Assembly (NCBI RefSeq): GCF_002930645.1
Contig: NZ_PSNW01000013.1
Coordinates: forward strand, 1 to 64,000
Direction: 5' to 3'
Length of the DNA: 64,000 nt
From: Solimonas fluminis
GTDB lineage: Bacteria > Pseudomonadota > Gammaproteobacteria > Nevskiales > Nevskiaceae
Of this stretch, positions 54,241 through 64,000 are shown piece by piece (the first letter of the stretch is position 1; the number at the start of each line of letters is the position of its first letter). Both the position numbers and the translations under genes were made by a program. The notes beneath the pieces were generated by a model, which was given only the letters and a program-made list of their open reading frames with translations, was not told the DNA's origin and searched no databases.

Positions 54241-56799
54241 TCAGAACTGGTACCGCACGAACGCCTGCGCAAAATCGCGATCGCGGTACAGGTTGTTGTC
54301 GCCGCCGCCGAAGAACCAGCCGTAGCCCACGGTGAACGACAGCGCCTCCTTGTAGCGCGTCTCCAGGTTGGCCAGGACCTGCTTGCGGCCCTTGACGAAG
54401 TTTTCCGCGGGGCCCGGGGCGGTGCCGTTGACGTCGTGCATCCACACGATGAAGGGCTGCAGGCTGATGCCGGGCGCCACGCTCTCGTACTTCACGATGG
54501 TGATCAGGCGGTAGCCCCAGGAGAACTTGTCGACGTAGTCGTCCAGGTTCGCCTGGTGCGGGTTGAAGCGCAGGCCGTCGCCGTAGACGTCGCCGGCGTC
54601 GACGTCGTAGATGCCGTCGCCGTTGCGGTCGTAGTTGACCGTGCAGCTCGGGTTGGTGGAGCAGGCCTGGCGCGAACCGTCGGCGCCACTGCCGTCGGCG
54701 CCGGCGCTGGCGTGGGTGTAGACGCCGGGCGCCTCGATCTGCAGCTGGTCCAGCGGCGGCAGGTCCGGCACCCAGACGGCGCCGAACTCGCCCACCAGCT
54801 GGATCTGGTCGGCCGCGAAGGGGTTCTCGGTGGCGCCCAGCACGCGGGTGAAGCCGAGGTTGAACTGCAGGGTGTCGAATTCCTCGTAGCCGCGGATATA
54901 GCTGTTCGCCGGGTTCTCGCCGATCACGCCGCCGCGGTAGGGAATGACGAAGCTGGGGAAGGCGCGCGCCGAGCCCGGCACGTGGCCCACCAGCAGGTTG
55001 ATGGTGTCGCGGTAGACGATGTTGCCATTGGCGTCGGTGAAGTCGCTGCTGCCGTACTCATTGGGTACGAACTGGCCGTTCTGGTTGAAGCCGCTGCCGC
55101 CGCGCGAGCCGTAGCAGCCCAGGCTCTGGTCATGGCAGCGCGTCAGCGTCGGGCCCAGCGCGGCGAAGGCCAGGTCGGTGACGGCGACCTGCAGCGGCTG
55201 GTCCGGGCGGTAGGCCACCTCGCCCTGAAGCGAGTAGTCGCCGAGGGTGGTATTGAAGCTGAAGCCCAGCATCTTCAGGTTCTCGGGGTACTCGAAGAAG
55301 GGCTGCGGCGAGTCCAGCGCGATGGCGTTGGAATGCGGCTGGCCCGGCTGGCCGGTCAGCAGCTCGCTGAGGCCGGCGAGGTTGGCCAGGCCCAGGTCGG
55401 CGAGGATGGCCGGATTTGCCAGGCCCAGCAGCAGGGCGTCGCCGGTGAGGCGCAGCGTCGCCCCGAGGTTGGTGGTGACGGGCACGTTCGGGCAGGCCTG
55501 CAGGAACGTGCTGGTGTTGGTGGCGTTGATCCCCAGCGGATTGCCCTCGGCACGGGCGCAGGAGGCCGCCGACGACTTGAAGCTGACGTAGGGCAGCTTC
55601 GAGTGGTAGTTCATGAAGTAGAAGCCCAGCTCGGTGCCGTTGTTGAGGGTCTCGGCGTAGTACTTGAAGGCGATGCCGAACTGGCCCTGGTCGCTGGCCT
55701 CGCGGTCCTTGCCGCGCAGGAAGGTGGTCGTGGTCGGCGTGATCAGCGTCAGCGGGTTGTCGGCATAGCCGAGCTGCTGGCGCGCGGTGGCACCGGCATA
55801 GGCGCGGTCGGGGTCGTCCGGCGAGGTGCCGAAGGTGAGGTTGAGGCTGTCGACGGCGTTATTGCTGCCGATGTCGTTGAAGCCGAAGTAGCTGCCGGGC
55901 GCCGGGGCTATCACGGGCTTCCACTCGAACTGGTAGTAGGCCTCGACGGTGGCGTTCTCGAACACGTCCATGCTGGCGAACAGCGAGGCGATGGGCGTGA
56001 ACACTTCCTCCACCTGGTAGCCGACGCGGTAGAGGTTGTTGGCGTCCACCGGCTGGGCCTGGTTGACCGAGCCGATCACCAGCAGGGTGGACTCGCCCCA
56101 GTTGACGGTCTGTCGACCGAGCTTGAAGGCCACTTCCTTGTCGCCCCAGATCGGCAGGCGTCCGGAGATGTTGGCGTCGAGCCACTGCAGGTCGCTGCCC
56201 ACCTGGCGCAGCACCTCGCCGTCGCGTCGCTTGCTGCGTACCGCCTCGCCCTTGCCGTAGACGCGGGTGAAGAACCGGTTGGATTCCGCGCTGCCGGTGG
56301 TGGCGACACGCTCCACGTTCTCCGGCGTGATCATGTTGGGGTGGACTTCGGTGAAGTCGTTGTTGACGAAGTCGTAGAACGCGAGCCAGCGGGCGAAGAA
56401 GCCGAAGCCGTTCCAGTTCAGCGTCAGGTCCTGGGTGACCTTGGCCACGCCCTGGAACATGTCGCCCTGGTCGTAGTTCAGGTTGCCGTCGTCGTTGCGC
56501 ATGCTGAACTGGCCCGGGGCATCGGCGAGGTGCTGCGCCGGATAGGTCTGCTCCTTGAACAGGCCCTGGCAGGACTGGTAGCGCCCGCCGCAGAGGTCCG
56601 GATCCAGGTTGGCCTTGCCCACCAGGTCCGAGGCGCGGTCCTGCATGCGCCAGGCCGCGCCGGCGGTGATCGCCGTATTGAGCACGCCGGTGACCTGGCC
56701 GTCGGCGAAGTCGAAGGTGAGGGCGTGGGCGGGGGCGGCGCAGGCCAGCGCCAGCAGCGCGGCAACGGAGCGGTTCAACCGGCAGCGGCTGTTCTTCAT
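54241..56799 (-). CDS. DUF1302 outer-membrane protein 1
   Basis: 852 residues. Start 56799 gives a Sec signal ending APAHA; ATGs further upstream lack it. The mature chain begins LTFDFADGQVTGVLNTAIT, is rich in Tyr, Asn and aromatic beta-strand motifs, and ends FVRYQF, consistent with an outer-membrane barrel. DUF1302 proteins often occur with DUF1329 proteins and RND permeases and are tied to use of hydrophobic compounds, but no such partner is visible here. It is a clear paralogue of the next protein: both N- and C-terminal 60 residues are nearly identical, and the centre differs. Confidence 0.9.
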   Translation of the reverse strand: MKNSRCRLNRSVAALLALACAAPAHALTFDFADGQVTGVLNTAITAGAAWRMQDRASDLVGKANLDPDLCGGRYQSCQGLFKEQTYPAQHLADAPGQFSMRNDDGNLNYDQGDMFQGVAKVTQDLTLNWNGFGFFARWLAFYDFVNNDFTEVHPNMITPENVERVATTGSAESNRFFTRVYGKGEAVRSKRRDGEVLRQVGSDLQWLDANISGRLPIWGDKEVAFKLGRQTVNWGESTLLVIGSVNQAQPVDANNLYRVGYQVEEVFTPIASLFASMDVFENATVEAYYQFEWKPVIAPAPGSYFGFNDIGSNNAVDSLNLTFGTSPDDPDRAYAGATARQQLGYADNPLTLITPTTTTFLRGKDREASDQGQFGIAFKYYAETLNNGTELGFYFMNYHSKLPYVSFKSSAASCARAEGNPLGINATNTSTFLQACPNVPVTTNLGATLRLTGDALLLGLANPAILADLGLANLAGLSELLTGQPGQPHSNAIALDSPQPFFEYPENLKMLGFSFNTTLGDYSLQGEVAYRPDQPLQVAVTDLAFAALGPTLTRCHDQSLGCYGSRGGSGFNQNGQFVPNEYGSSDFTDANGNIVYRDTINLLVGHVPGSARAFPSFVIPYRGGVIGENPANSYIRGYEEFDTLQFNLGFTRVLGATENPFAADQIQLVGEFGAVWVPDLPPLDQLQIEAPGVYTHASAGADGSGADGSRQACSTNPSCTVNYDRNGDGIYDVDAGDVYGDGLRFNPHQANLDDYVDKFSWGYRLITIVKYESVAPGISLQPFIVWMHDVNGTAPGPAENFVKGRKQVLANLETRYKEALSFTVGYGWFFGGGDNNLYRDRDFAQAFVRYQF

Positions 56800-56889
56800 G
56801 GGGGTAATCCTCGTCAGTTCTCGCGCCAGGCCCTTCATGGGGTCCGGTCGTCGTTGCCGGTATCTTACGCGATGCCTGCCGTCCAAAAG

Positions 56890-56915
56890 AAAAGCCCGCC
56901 GTGAGGCGGGCTTTT
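56890..56915 (-). terminator. Intrinsic terminator between the DUF1302 genes
   Basis: AAAAGCCCGCC, loop, GGCGGGCTTTT. On the minus strand the stem is followed by a run rich in T (TTTTCTTTT), as expected for a terminator of the downstream-pointing DUF1302-2 transcript. The rest of 56800-57024 holds the hairpin element at 56964 and no gene. Confidence 0.8.
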
Positions 56916-56963
56916 GTACTGAACCGTGAGTCGGATGGCAGCCTGTCAGGCGCTCCAATCCGC

Positions 56964-57023
56964 CGACTCGCTACGCCAGGATCCCCATGCTTCCGCATGG
57001 GGGCCCTCCACGCTGCTCGGGGC
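56964..57023 (-). repeat. Single copy of the array element, one base after the DUF1302-2 stop
   Basis: In the gene's direction it reads GCCCCGAGCAGCGTGGAGGG, then hairpin CCCCATGC-GGAA-GCATGGGG, then ATCCTGGCGTAGCGAGTC. It matches the units at 53560-54182 apart from the upper stem and loop, where both arms have changed together and pairing is kept. One base separates it from the TAA, exactly as after the acyl-CoA-binding protein gene. Confidence 0.85.
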
Positions 57024-57024
57024 G

Positions 57025-59652
57025 TTAGAACTGGTAGCGCACGAAGGCCTGGGCGAAATCGCGGTCGCTGTACAGGTTGTTGTCGCCGCCGCCGAAGAAC
57101 CAGCCGTAGCCCACGGTGAAGGAGATGGCTTCCTTGTAGCGGGTTTCCAGGTTGGCCAGCACCGACTTGCGGCCCTTGACGAAGTTTTCCGCCGGGCCCG
57201 GGCCAGTGCCGTTCACGTCGTGGCTCCAGATGATGAAGGGCTGCAGGCTGATGCCCGGCGCGACGCTTTCGTACTTGATGATGCTGATGATGCGATACCC
57301 CCAGGAGAACTTGTCGACGAAGTCGTCCAGGTCGGCCTGGTGCGGGTTGAAGCGCAGGCCGTCCGGACCGTAGCTGCAGGTCGGGTTGGTCGAGCAGGCC
57401 TGCTGCTGGCCGCCCACCGGCACCCAGGGGTTGGTCTGGGCGTTGTGGGGCAGGGACGGGTCCTTCAGCACGAAGCCGGAGCCGTCGGCGCCGGCGGTGG
57501 CGCTGGTGAAGACGCCGGGGGCTTCGATCTGCAGCTGGTCCAGGGCCGGCAGGTCGGGAATCCAGACCGCGCCGAATTCGCCCACCAGCTGCACCTGGTC
57601 GGCGCCGATCGGGTTGTCGGTGGCGCCCAGCACCTGTGTGAAGCCCAGGTTGAACTGGAAGGTGTCGAATTCTTCGTAGCCGCGGATGTAGCTGTTCGGC
57701 GCGTTCTCGCCGACCACGCCGCCGCGGTAGGGGATCACGAAGTTGGGGAAGGCGCGGGCCGAGCCCGGGCCGTGGCCCAGCAGGATGTTGACGGTGTCGT
57801 GGTAGGGGTTGTTGCCGTTCTGGTCGAGGAAGTCGCTGGGGTTGTAGTGGATTTGATCGCCGTTCTCGTCATAGCCCTGGCCGCCCGCGGTGGAGCCGGC
57901 GCAGTTCAGGTTCGGGTCGTGGCAGCGCGTCAGCGTCGGGCCGGCGGCGGCCAGCGACAGGTCGGCGATGGCGACCTGCAGCGGCTGGTCGGGGCGGTAG
58001 GCCACCTCACCCTGGATCGAGTAGTCGCCCACGGTGGTGTTGAAGCTGATGCCGTACATCTTCAGGTCTTCGGGGTACTCGAAGAAGATGCGGGCGGTAT
58101 CCAGCGCCACGGCCGAGCGGCTGGTGCCGGTGGCATTGGGGTCGCCGCCGAGCAGGAAGGTCGGCAGGGCGCGCAGCAGGTCGACGAGGCCGCCGACCGG
58201 GTTCTGCGTCAGGCCCAGGTCGTTGAGGATGCCCGGCCTCGCGAACAGGGGCAGCGCATCGTTGAGCAGCTGGGTAGCCGGCGACTCCGGGTCGACGATG
58301 GCCAGGCCATTGGTGAAGACCGGGTTGTCCGCGCAGGCCTCGATGTACTGCAGGGTGTTGGTGACGTCGATGCCGCGGGCATTGCCCTCGCGGCGCGCGC
58401 AGGAGGCGTCGGTGGACATGAAGCTGACATAGGGCAGCTTCGAGTGGTAGTTCATGAAGTAGAAGCCGAACTCCGTACCGGCGTTGAAGTTCTCGGCGTA
58501 GTACTTGAAGGCGACGCCGTACTGGCCGCTGTCGCGGGCTTCCTTGTCCTTGTTGCGCAGCACCGTGGCGGAGGTCGGCGTCACCAGCGTCAGCGGGTTG
58601 TCGAGGTAGCCGGTCTGCGTCGCGGCGCTGTCGCCGCGATAGGCGCGGTCCGGGTCCTCGGCGGAGCCGCCGAAGCTCAGGTTGGCGTTCATCACGGCGT
58701 TGTTGGTGCCGATGTCGGCGAAGCCGAAGTAGCTGCCCGGCGCGGGCGCCTCCACCGGCTGCCATTCGAGCTGGTAGTAGGCCTCGAGCGTGGCGTTCTC
58801 GAACAGGTCCATGCTGGCGAATACCGAGGCGATCGGCGTGAACACCTCTTCCACCTGGAAGCCGACGCGGTAGAGGTTGTTGGCATTGACCGGCTGGGCC
58901 TGGTTGATCGAGCCGATCACCAGCAGCGTGGATTCACCCCAGTTGATGGTCTGGCGGCCGATCTTGAAGCTGATCTCCTTGTCGCCCCAGACCGGCAGGC
59001 GGCCGTAGATGTTGGCGTCCAGCCACTGCAGGTCGGTGCCGATCTGGCGCAGCGCTTCGCCGTCGTTGCGCTTGTTGCGCACCACGCCGCCGGGGCCGTA
59101 GACCCGCTTGTTGGCGAAGTAGCGGTTGGAGATCTCGTCGTCGCCCGCGTAACCGACCTCCGCGACGTTCTCCCTGGTGATGCGGTTCGGGTGGTACTCG
59201 GTGAAATCGTTGTTGACGAAGTCGTAGAACGCCAGCCAGCGGGCGAAGAAGCCGAACTCGCCCCAGGTCAGGTTGATGTCCTGCGTGACCTTGGCCACGC
59301 CCTGGACGATGTCGCCCTTGTCGTAGTTCAGGTTGCCGTCGTCGTTGCGCATGCTGTACTGGCCGGGCGCGTTGGCCAGGCGCTGCGACGGGTAGAGCTG
59401 GTCGCGGAACAGCGACTGGCATTGCTGGTACTGCTTGTTGCAGAGATCCGGGTCCAGGTTCGACTTGCCCACCAGGTCGTCGCTGCGATCCTGCATGCGC
59501 CAGGCGCCGCCGACGGTGATGGCGGTGTTGAGGACACCTTCCACCTGGCCGTCGAACAGGCTCAGGTTGAGGGCCAAGGTCGGGGTGGCGGCCAGCAGGC
59601 CGGACAAGGCAAGGGCGGGCAATGCCGCGCGCCGCAGGGGGGCTGACGCCAT
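57025..59652 (-). CDS. DUF1302 outer-membrane protein 2
   Basis: 875 residues. A signal peptide ends near TPTLA; the mature part opens LNLSLFDGQVEGVLNTAITVG and ends FVRYQF. DPDLC and other Cys near the N-terminus are kept in both paralogues. GAGGAG seven bases before the ATG. The gene lies upstream of DUF1302-1 on the same strand but a terminator separates them, so each is probably transcribed alone. Role inferred as uptake or export of hydrophobic substrates; unproven. Confidence 0.9.
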   Translation of the reverse strand: MASAPLRRAALPALALSGLLAATPTLALNLSLFDGQVEGVLNTAITVGGAWRMQDRSDDLVGKSNLDPDLCNKQYQQCQSLFRDQLYPSQRLANAPGQYSMRNDDGNLNYDKGDIVQGVAKVTQDINLTWGEFGFFARWLAFYDFVNNDFTEYHPNRITRENVAEVGYAGDDEISNRYFANKRVYGPGGVVRNKRNDGEALRQIGTDLQWLDANIYGRLPVWGDKEISFKIGRQTINWGESTLLVIGSINQAQPVNANNLYRVGFQVEEVFTPIASVFASMDLFENATLEAYYQLEWQPVEAPAPGSYFGFADIGTNNAVMNANLSFGGSAEDPDRAYRGDSAATQTGYLDNPLTLVTPTSATVLRNKDKEARDSGQYGVAFKYYAENFNAGTEFGFYFMNYHSKLPYVSFMSTDASCARREGNARGIDVTNTLQYIEACADNPVFTNGLAIVDPESPATQLLNDALPLFARPGILNDLGLTQNPVGGLVDLLRALPTFLLGGDPNATGTSRSAVALDTARIFFEYPEDLKMYGISFNTTVGDYSIQGEVAYRPDQPLQVAIADLSLAAAGPTLTRCHDPNLNCAGSTAGGQGYDENGDQIHYNPSDFLDQNGNNPYHDTVNILLGHGPGSARAFPNFVIPYRGGVVGENAPNSYIRGYEEFDTFQFNLGFTQVLGATDNPIGADQVQLVGEFGAVWIPDLPALDQLQIEAPGVFTSATAGADGSGFVLKDPSLPHNAQTNPWVPVGGQQQACSTNPTCSYGPDGLRFNPHQADLDDFVDKFSWGYRIISIIKYESVAPGISLQPFIIWSHDVNGTGPGPAENFVKGRKSVLANLETRYKEAISFTVGYGWFFGGGDNNLYSDRDFAQAFVRYQF

Positions 59653-59777
59653 TCGAATCTCCTCATCAAAGATAACCGCGCGGGGCCTGATTGATGAATG
59701 CCGCTTATGAAGTGCGGCGACGCTGGCCCCTGATGGGGCGGATTCTAGCCAGTTTTTAGGCGCTTAACAGATATTTC

Positions 59778-60569
59778 TTAGGCTGTCGCCGCCTGCGGCC
59801 CGGCGCCCGCCCAGTCCCGTGCGAATTGCCGGGCCACGCGGCCCGAACGCGAGGCGCGGTTCAGTGCCCAGCGCAGGGCGGCCTTCTCGGTTTCCTCGTC
59901 CCAGGCCGCATGGCCGAGGTTGCCCAGGTGCAGGCGCACCAGGTCCAAGTACTGGTCCTGGTTGAAGGGCAGGAAGGACAGCCATAGTCCGAAGCGCTCC
60001 GACAGGGCGATCTTCTCCTCGGTGGACTCGCCGGGGTGCAACTCGTCGTCCACCCAGTGGTACTCCTGGTTGTCGCGGCGCGACTCCGGCATCAGGTGGC
60101 GGCGGTTGCTGGTGGCGTAGATCAGCACGTTCTCGGGGGCTTCTTCCACGCCGCCGTCCAGGGCGGTCTTCAGGGCCGTCAGGGCCGGGTCGCTGGCGGC
60201 CACCGAGAAATCGTCCACGTAGAGGACATAGCGCTCGCGGTGGTCGCGCAGCGGCGCCACGATCTCCGGCAGGTCGACCAGGTCGTGAGGGGGGACCTCC
60301 ACCAGGCGCAGGCCCTCGCCGGCGTAGGCCGTCAGCATGGCCTTGACCATGGAGGACTTGCCGGTGCCGCGGGCGCCGGTGAGCAGGGCGTGGTTGGCCG
60401 GCAGGCCGCGCACGAAGCGCTCGGTGTTGCGCATCAGCAGCTGTTTCTGCCGGTCCACCGCCAGGAGCTGGTCCGGCGGCAGCTGCTGCACGAACTCCAG
60501 TGGCTGCAGGGCGCCATGGCGCCAGCGATAGGCCAGGGCGGGGGGCAGGGGGGCGGAGGTCGGGCTCAT
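59778..60569 (-). CDS. DUF815 AAA-type ATPase
   Basis: 263 residues. Walker A is GARGTGKSS, Walker B VLYVDDFS, and a sensor-like Asn is in IYATSNRRHL. The start at 60569 (MSPTSAPLPP) is chosen; a frame to 60662 extends into the ettA terminator region. DUF815 proteins are widespread and uncharacterised. It lies downstream of ettA but after a terminator, so it need not share its transcript. The gap 59653-59777 shows no gene. Confidence 0.88.
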   Translation of the reverse strand: MSPTSAPLPPALAYRWRHGALQPLEFVQQLPPDQLLAVDRQKQLLMRNTERFVRGLPANHALLTGARGTGKSSMVKAMLTAYAGEGLRLVEVPPHDLVDLPEIVAPLRDHRERYVLYVDDFSVAASDPALTALKTALDGGVEEAPENVLIYATSNRRHLMPESRRDNQEYHWVDDELHPGESTEEKIALSERFGLWLSFLPFNQDQYLDLVRLHLGNLGHAAWDEETEKAALRWALNRASRSGRVARQFARDWAGAGPQAATA

Positions 60570-60618
60570 GGGATTCCGTTGAAGCGGCGGGTTGTCTGCG
60601 GATAGTAGGGAAAAACAA

Positions 60619-60636
60619 GGCCCGCCGAAGCGGGCC
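60619..60636 (-). terminator. Intrinsic terminator of ettA
   Basis: GGCCCGC, loop, GCGGGCC, followed on the minus strand by TTGTTTTTCCC. It lies about 70 bases past the ettA stop. Confidence 0.75.
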
Positions 60637-60706
60637 CAGTCCTTTCCACGACTATCTACCATCCGTCAGCCGTCATCCATCTCGGCCAGGCCAGCTTCCA
60701 TCTCGC

Positions 60707-62371
<1,665 letters not shown>

Positions 62372-62486
62372 GGTGGGGTGTTCGCTGGAAAGGCCGTGAT
62401 TCTACCCGGTCCGCCGGGCAGATGGCCTTTTCCCCGGCGGCGGGTCAATATCGGGCGGGTCAGCCCCCCTGGAGCCGGAAAATCGC

Positions 62487-62927
62487 ATGGTGATGAAGCA
62501 GAAAACCCTTTTCGACGCCTTCGCCTACCGGGCGCGCGTCGTCAAGCAGGGCGACATCGCCATGATCGTCCTCGATGGCGGCGGGGCGCTGATCGTCGCC
62601 ATGGACGAGTACATCGTGGCCCACAAATGGGCCCAGTCGAAGCTCAGCTCCGGCAACATGGTGACCGACCGGGGGCGTTTCCTGGACCAGTTCAGCCATA
62701 TGGTGGCGCGGCCGGGCAGCTTTCTGGGCACCAAGGGCAACGACCGCCAGCTGTACAAGCTGGTGAAGGCCATGCGCGGCGCCGGCCACGGCATGGACGA
62801 CTGGATGCTGCCGCCGGAACTGAAGGCCGCCAAGCTGGCGAATCCCGACGACATCGCCAAGCCCAAGGGCAAGGATGCCCCCGAGGCCTCCGCGGACGGA
62901 CAGGGCGAACAGGACGGGAAGGCCTGA
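62487..62927 (+). CDS. Small cytoplasmic protein of unknown function
   Basis: 146 residues. No signal, membrane segment or known motif. The first 110 residues look like a compact alpha/beta domain (IAMIVLDGGGALIVAMDEYIV); the C-terminal 25 residues are charged and probably disordered. The gene stops two bases before a GAF-PP2C gene and may be its partner. Start at 62487 or the next ATG 62493. Confidence 0.7.
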   Translation: MVMKQKTLFDAFAYRARVVKQGDIAMIVLDGGGALIVAMDEYIVAHKWAQSKLSSGNMVTDRGRFLDQFSHMVARPGSFLGTKGNDRQLYKLVKAMRGAGHGMDDWMLPPELKAAKLANPDDIAKPKGKDAPEASADGQGEQDGKA

Positions 62928-62929
62928 CC

Positions 62930-64000
62930 GTGCTCCCGGGGACGTCCGCCGGGGCGGCCCCGGGCACCGACTACCTCTCGCTGTTCGCCGAGCTGCTGGA
63001 GGATTTCGCCAGCCTCGACATCGAGCTGTCCATGGTGCGGCGGGCCCTGGGGCGGATCGCCGAGGCGATGAACGCCGAGTCTGCCTCGCTGTTCCTGCTG
63101 GAGGGTGACCACGACGATCCCCGGGCCCGGCTGGTGTGCCAGGCCTGCGTCGGACCCAGCGACATCACGGGCCTGTCGCTGCCCGTCGGCACCGGCATCG
63201 TCGGCCGCGCCGTGCTGCGGGACGAGCCGCAGCTGGTGGCGGATACGCGCCAGGACCCGGATTTCGTGGCGCCCTCGGTGCAGATGGACTACCAGATCCG
63301 TTCGCTGATCTGCGCCCCGCTGAGCGTCAAGGGGCAGCGCCTCGGGGCGGTGGAGGTGGTCAACCGGCGCGACTGCGACAACCTGTTCTCCGAGCGCGAC
63401 TGCGAGGCGCTGGCGACCCTGGCCAATGCCGCGGCGCTGGCCCTGGTGAATGCACGCCTGATGCAGCAGCAGGTGGAGCAGGCCCGCACCCGGCGCGAGC
63501 TGGAACTGGCCGCCAGCGTGCAGCGTGCCCTGCTGCCGCGCGACGGTACCGCCAGCGACTGGGTGCGGGGCGTGAACCTGCCGGCCCGCGGCGTCTCCGG
63601 CGATTTCTACGACGTGCTGCCGCTGCCCGGCGGCAGCATCGCCTTTGCCCTGGCCGATGTCTCCGGCAAGGGCATGAATGCCGCCCTGGTGGCGGTCAAG
63701 GCGGCCACGCTGTTCCGCAGCGAGGCGCGGCAGATGCGCAAGCCCGGCAAGCTGCTGGCCCGCATCGGCAGCGAGCTGGCGGAAACCATGGCGCGGGGCA
63801 TGTTCGTGACCATGGTCGTGGGCATCTACGATCCCCGGACCTACACGGTGCGCTTCGCCAACGCCGGGCACGAGCCGCCGGTCTGGCGGGATCGGCAGGG
63901 CCAGTACCACTCCTTTGCGGCGGAAGAGCCGCCGCTGGGCATCGTCGCTCCGGAGAACGGCGTCTATCCGGAAACGCTGCTGCGCCTGGACGGCGGCAGC
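62930..64000 (+). CDS. GAF domain plus PP2C (RsbU/SpoIIE-type) phosphatase, 5' part
   Basis: 357 residues to the window end with no stop. Start is GTG at 62930 with GGGAAGG upstream. Residues about 25-165 form a GAF domain (LPVGTGIVGRAVL, IRSLICAPLSVKGQRLGAVEVVN), a helical linker with ELELAASVQRALLP follows, then a PP2C domain opening GVSGDFYDVLPL and ALADVSGKGMNAAL. The aspartates of GDFYD bind metal. Such proteins remove phosphate from anti-sigma antagonists in partner-switching; a downstream STAS or kinase gene would be expected outside the window. Confidence 0.9.
   Translation, partial: MLPGTSAGAAPGTDYLSLFAELLEDFASLDIELSMVRRALGRIAEAMNAESASLFLLEGDHDDPRARLVCQACVGPSDITGLSLPVGTGIVGRAVLRDEPQLVADTRQDPDFVAPSVQMDYQIRSLICAPLSVKGQRLGAVEVVNRRDCDNLFSERDCEALATLANAAALALVNARLMQQQVEQARTRRELELAASVQRALLPRDGTASDWVRGVNLPARGVSGDFYDVLPLPGGSIAFALADVSGKGMNAALVAVKAATLFRSEARQMRKPGKLLARIGSELAETMARGMFVTMVVGIYDPRTYTVRFANAGHEPPVWRDRQGQYHSFAAEEPPLGIVAPENGVYPETLLRLDGGS

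Noticed and set aside
53833-59646. Two long plus-strand open frames (about 1020 and 906 residues) antisense to the DUF1302 genes
   Set aside because: They are mirror frames of a duplicated gene pair, so they resemble each other for that reason. They have no signal or domain, and the minus-strand proteins have signals and barrel ends.

Overview
This is a GC-rich chromosomal window from a Gram-negative bacterium. Outer-membrane barrels, lipoproteins, Tat signals, the ygfB-pepP-ubiH-ubiI ubiquinone block, a split glycine decarboxylase (gcvPA/gcvPB) and two DUF1302 proteins together point to a gammaproteobacterium. A Nevskiales/Solimonadaceae- or xanthomonad-like lineage fits best, but that placement is inference from gene content, not from a marker tree. 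No rRNA, tRNA, CRISPR array, insertion sequence or prophage was recognised. Coding density is high, and most long antisense open frames are high-GC shadows.

Layout. 0-2 kb: the C-terminal part of a large secreted filamentous-haemagglutinin-like protein (TpsA-1), cut by the window edge. 2-5 kb: a cytoplasmic molybdopterin oxidoreductase convergent with a GFA-family protein. 5-8.5 kb: an M48 membrane protease followed by three AIM24-family paralogues, then 0.6 kb of mosaic palindromic repeats. 9-20.6 kb: a mostly plus-strand accessory region rich in exported enzymes (lipoprotein cytochrome c plus Tat lactone oxidase, Tat PLP-fold enzyme, ceramidase, SGNH esterase, Tat phospholipase-C-like phosphoesterase) and NAD(P)-dependent reductases. 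This looks like a lipid and lactone scavenging set. 20.6-25 kb: a dehydrogenase, an Mpo1-like DUF962 protein, REP elements, and a Crp-family regulator with a lipoprotein. 25-34 kb: argA-bioA-rsmE on the minus strand, divergent from ygfB-pepP-ubiH-ubiI. 34-36 kb: a glycosyltransferase and a SapC protein. 36-42 kb: a complete two-partner secretion operon, tpsB-tpsA-fecR-like.

42-53.5 kb is a long housekeeping run. A tandem glycine riboswitch leads gcvT-gcvH-gcvPA-tpx-gcvPB, followed by dgkA, a PfkB kinase, rlmI-like, lgt, thyA, folA, a small BamA/TamA-like barrel and an acyl-CoA-binding protein. 53.5-59.7 kb: a 103-bp tandem repeat array and two paralogous DUF1302 outer-membrane proteins. 59.7-64 kb: a DUF815 ATPase, ettA, a small unknown protein and the start of a GAF plus PP2C (RsbU-like) phosphatase that runs off the window.

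The least explained signals are non-coding. (1) An element with a covarying hairpin sits exactly one base after the stop codons of two unrelated genes; one occurrence has expanded into a roughly six-copy array. (2) A mosaic array of hairpins after the AIM24 genes shares one 13-bp palindromic core repeated seven times. (3) Two perfect TATAAT boxes lie exactly 6 bases before the start codons of argA and ygfB, implying leaderless transcripts.
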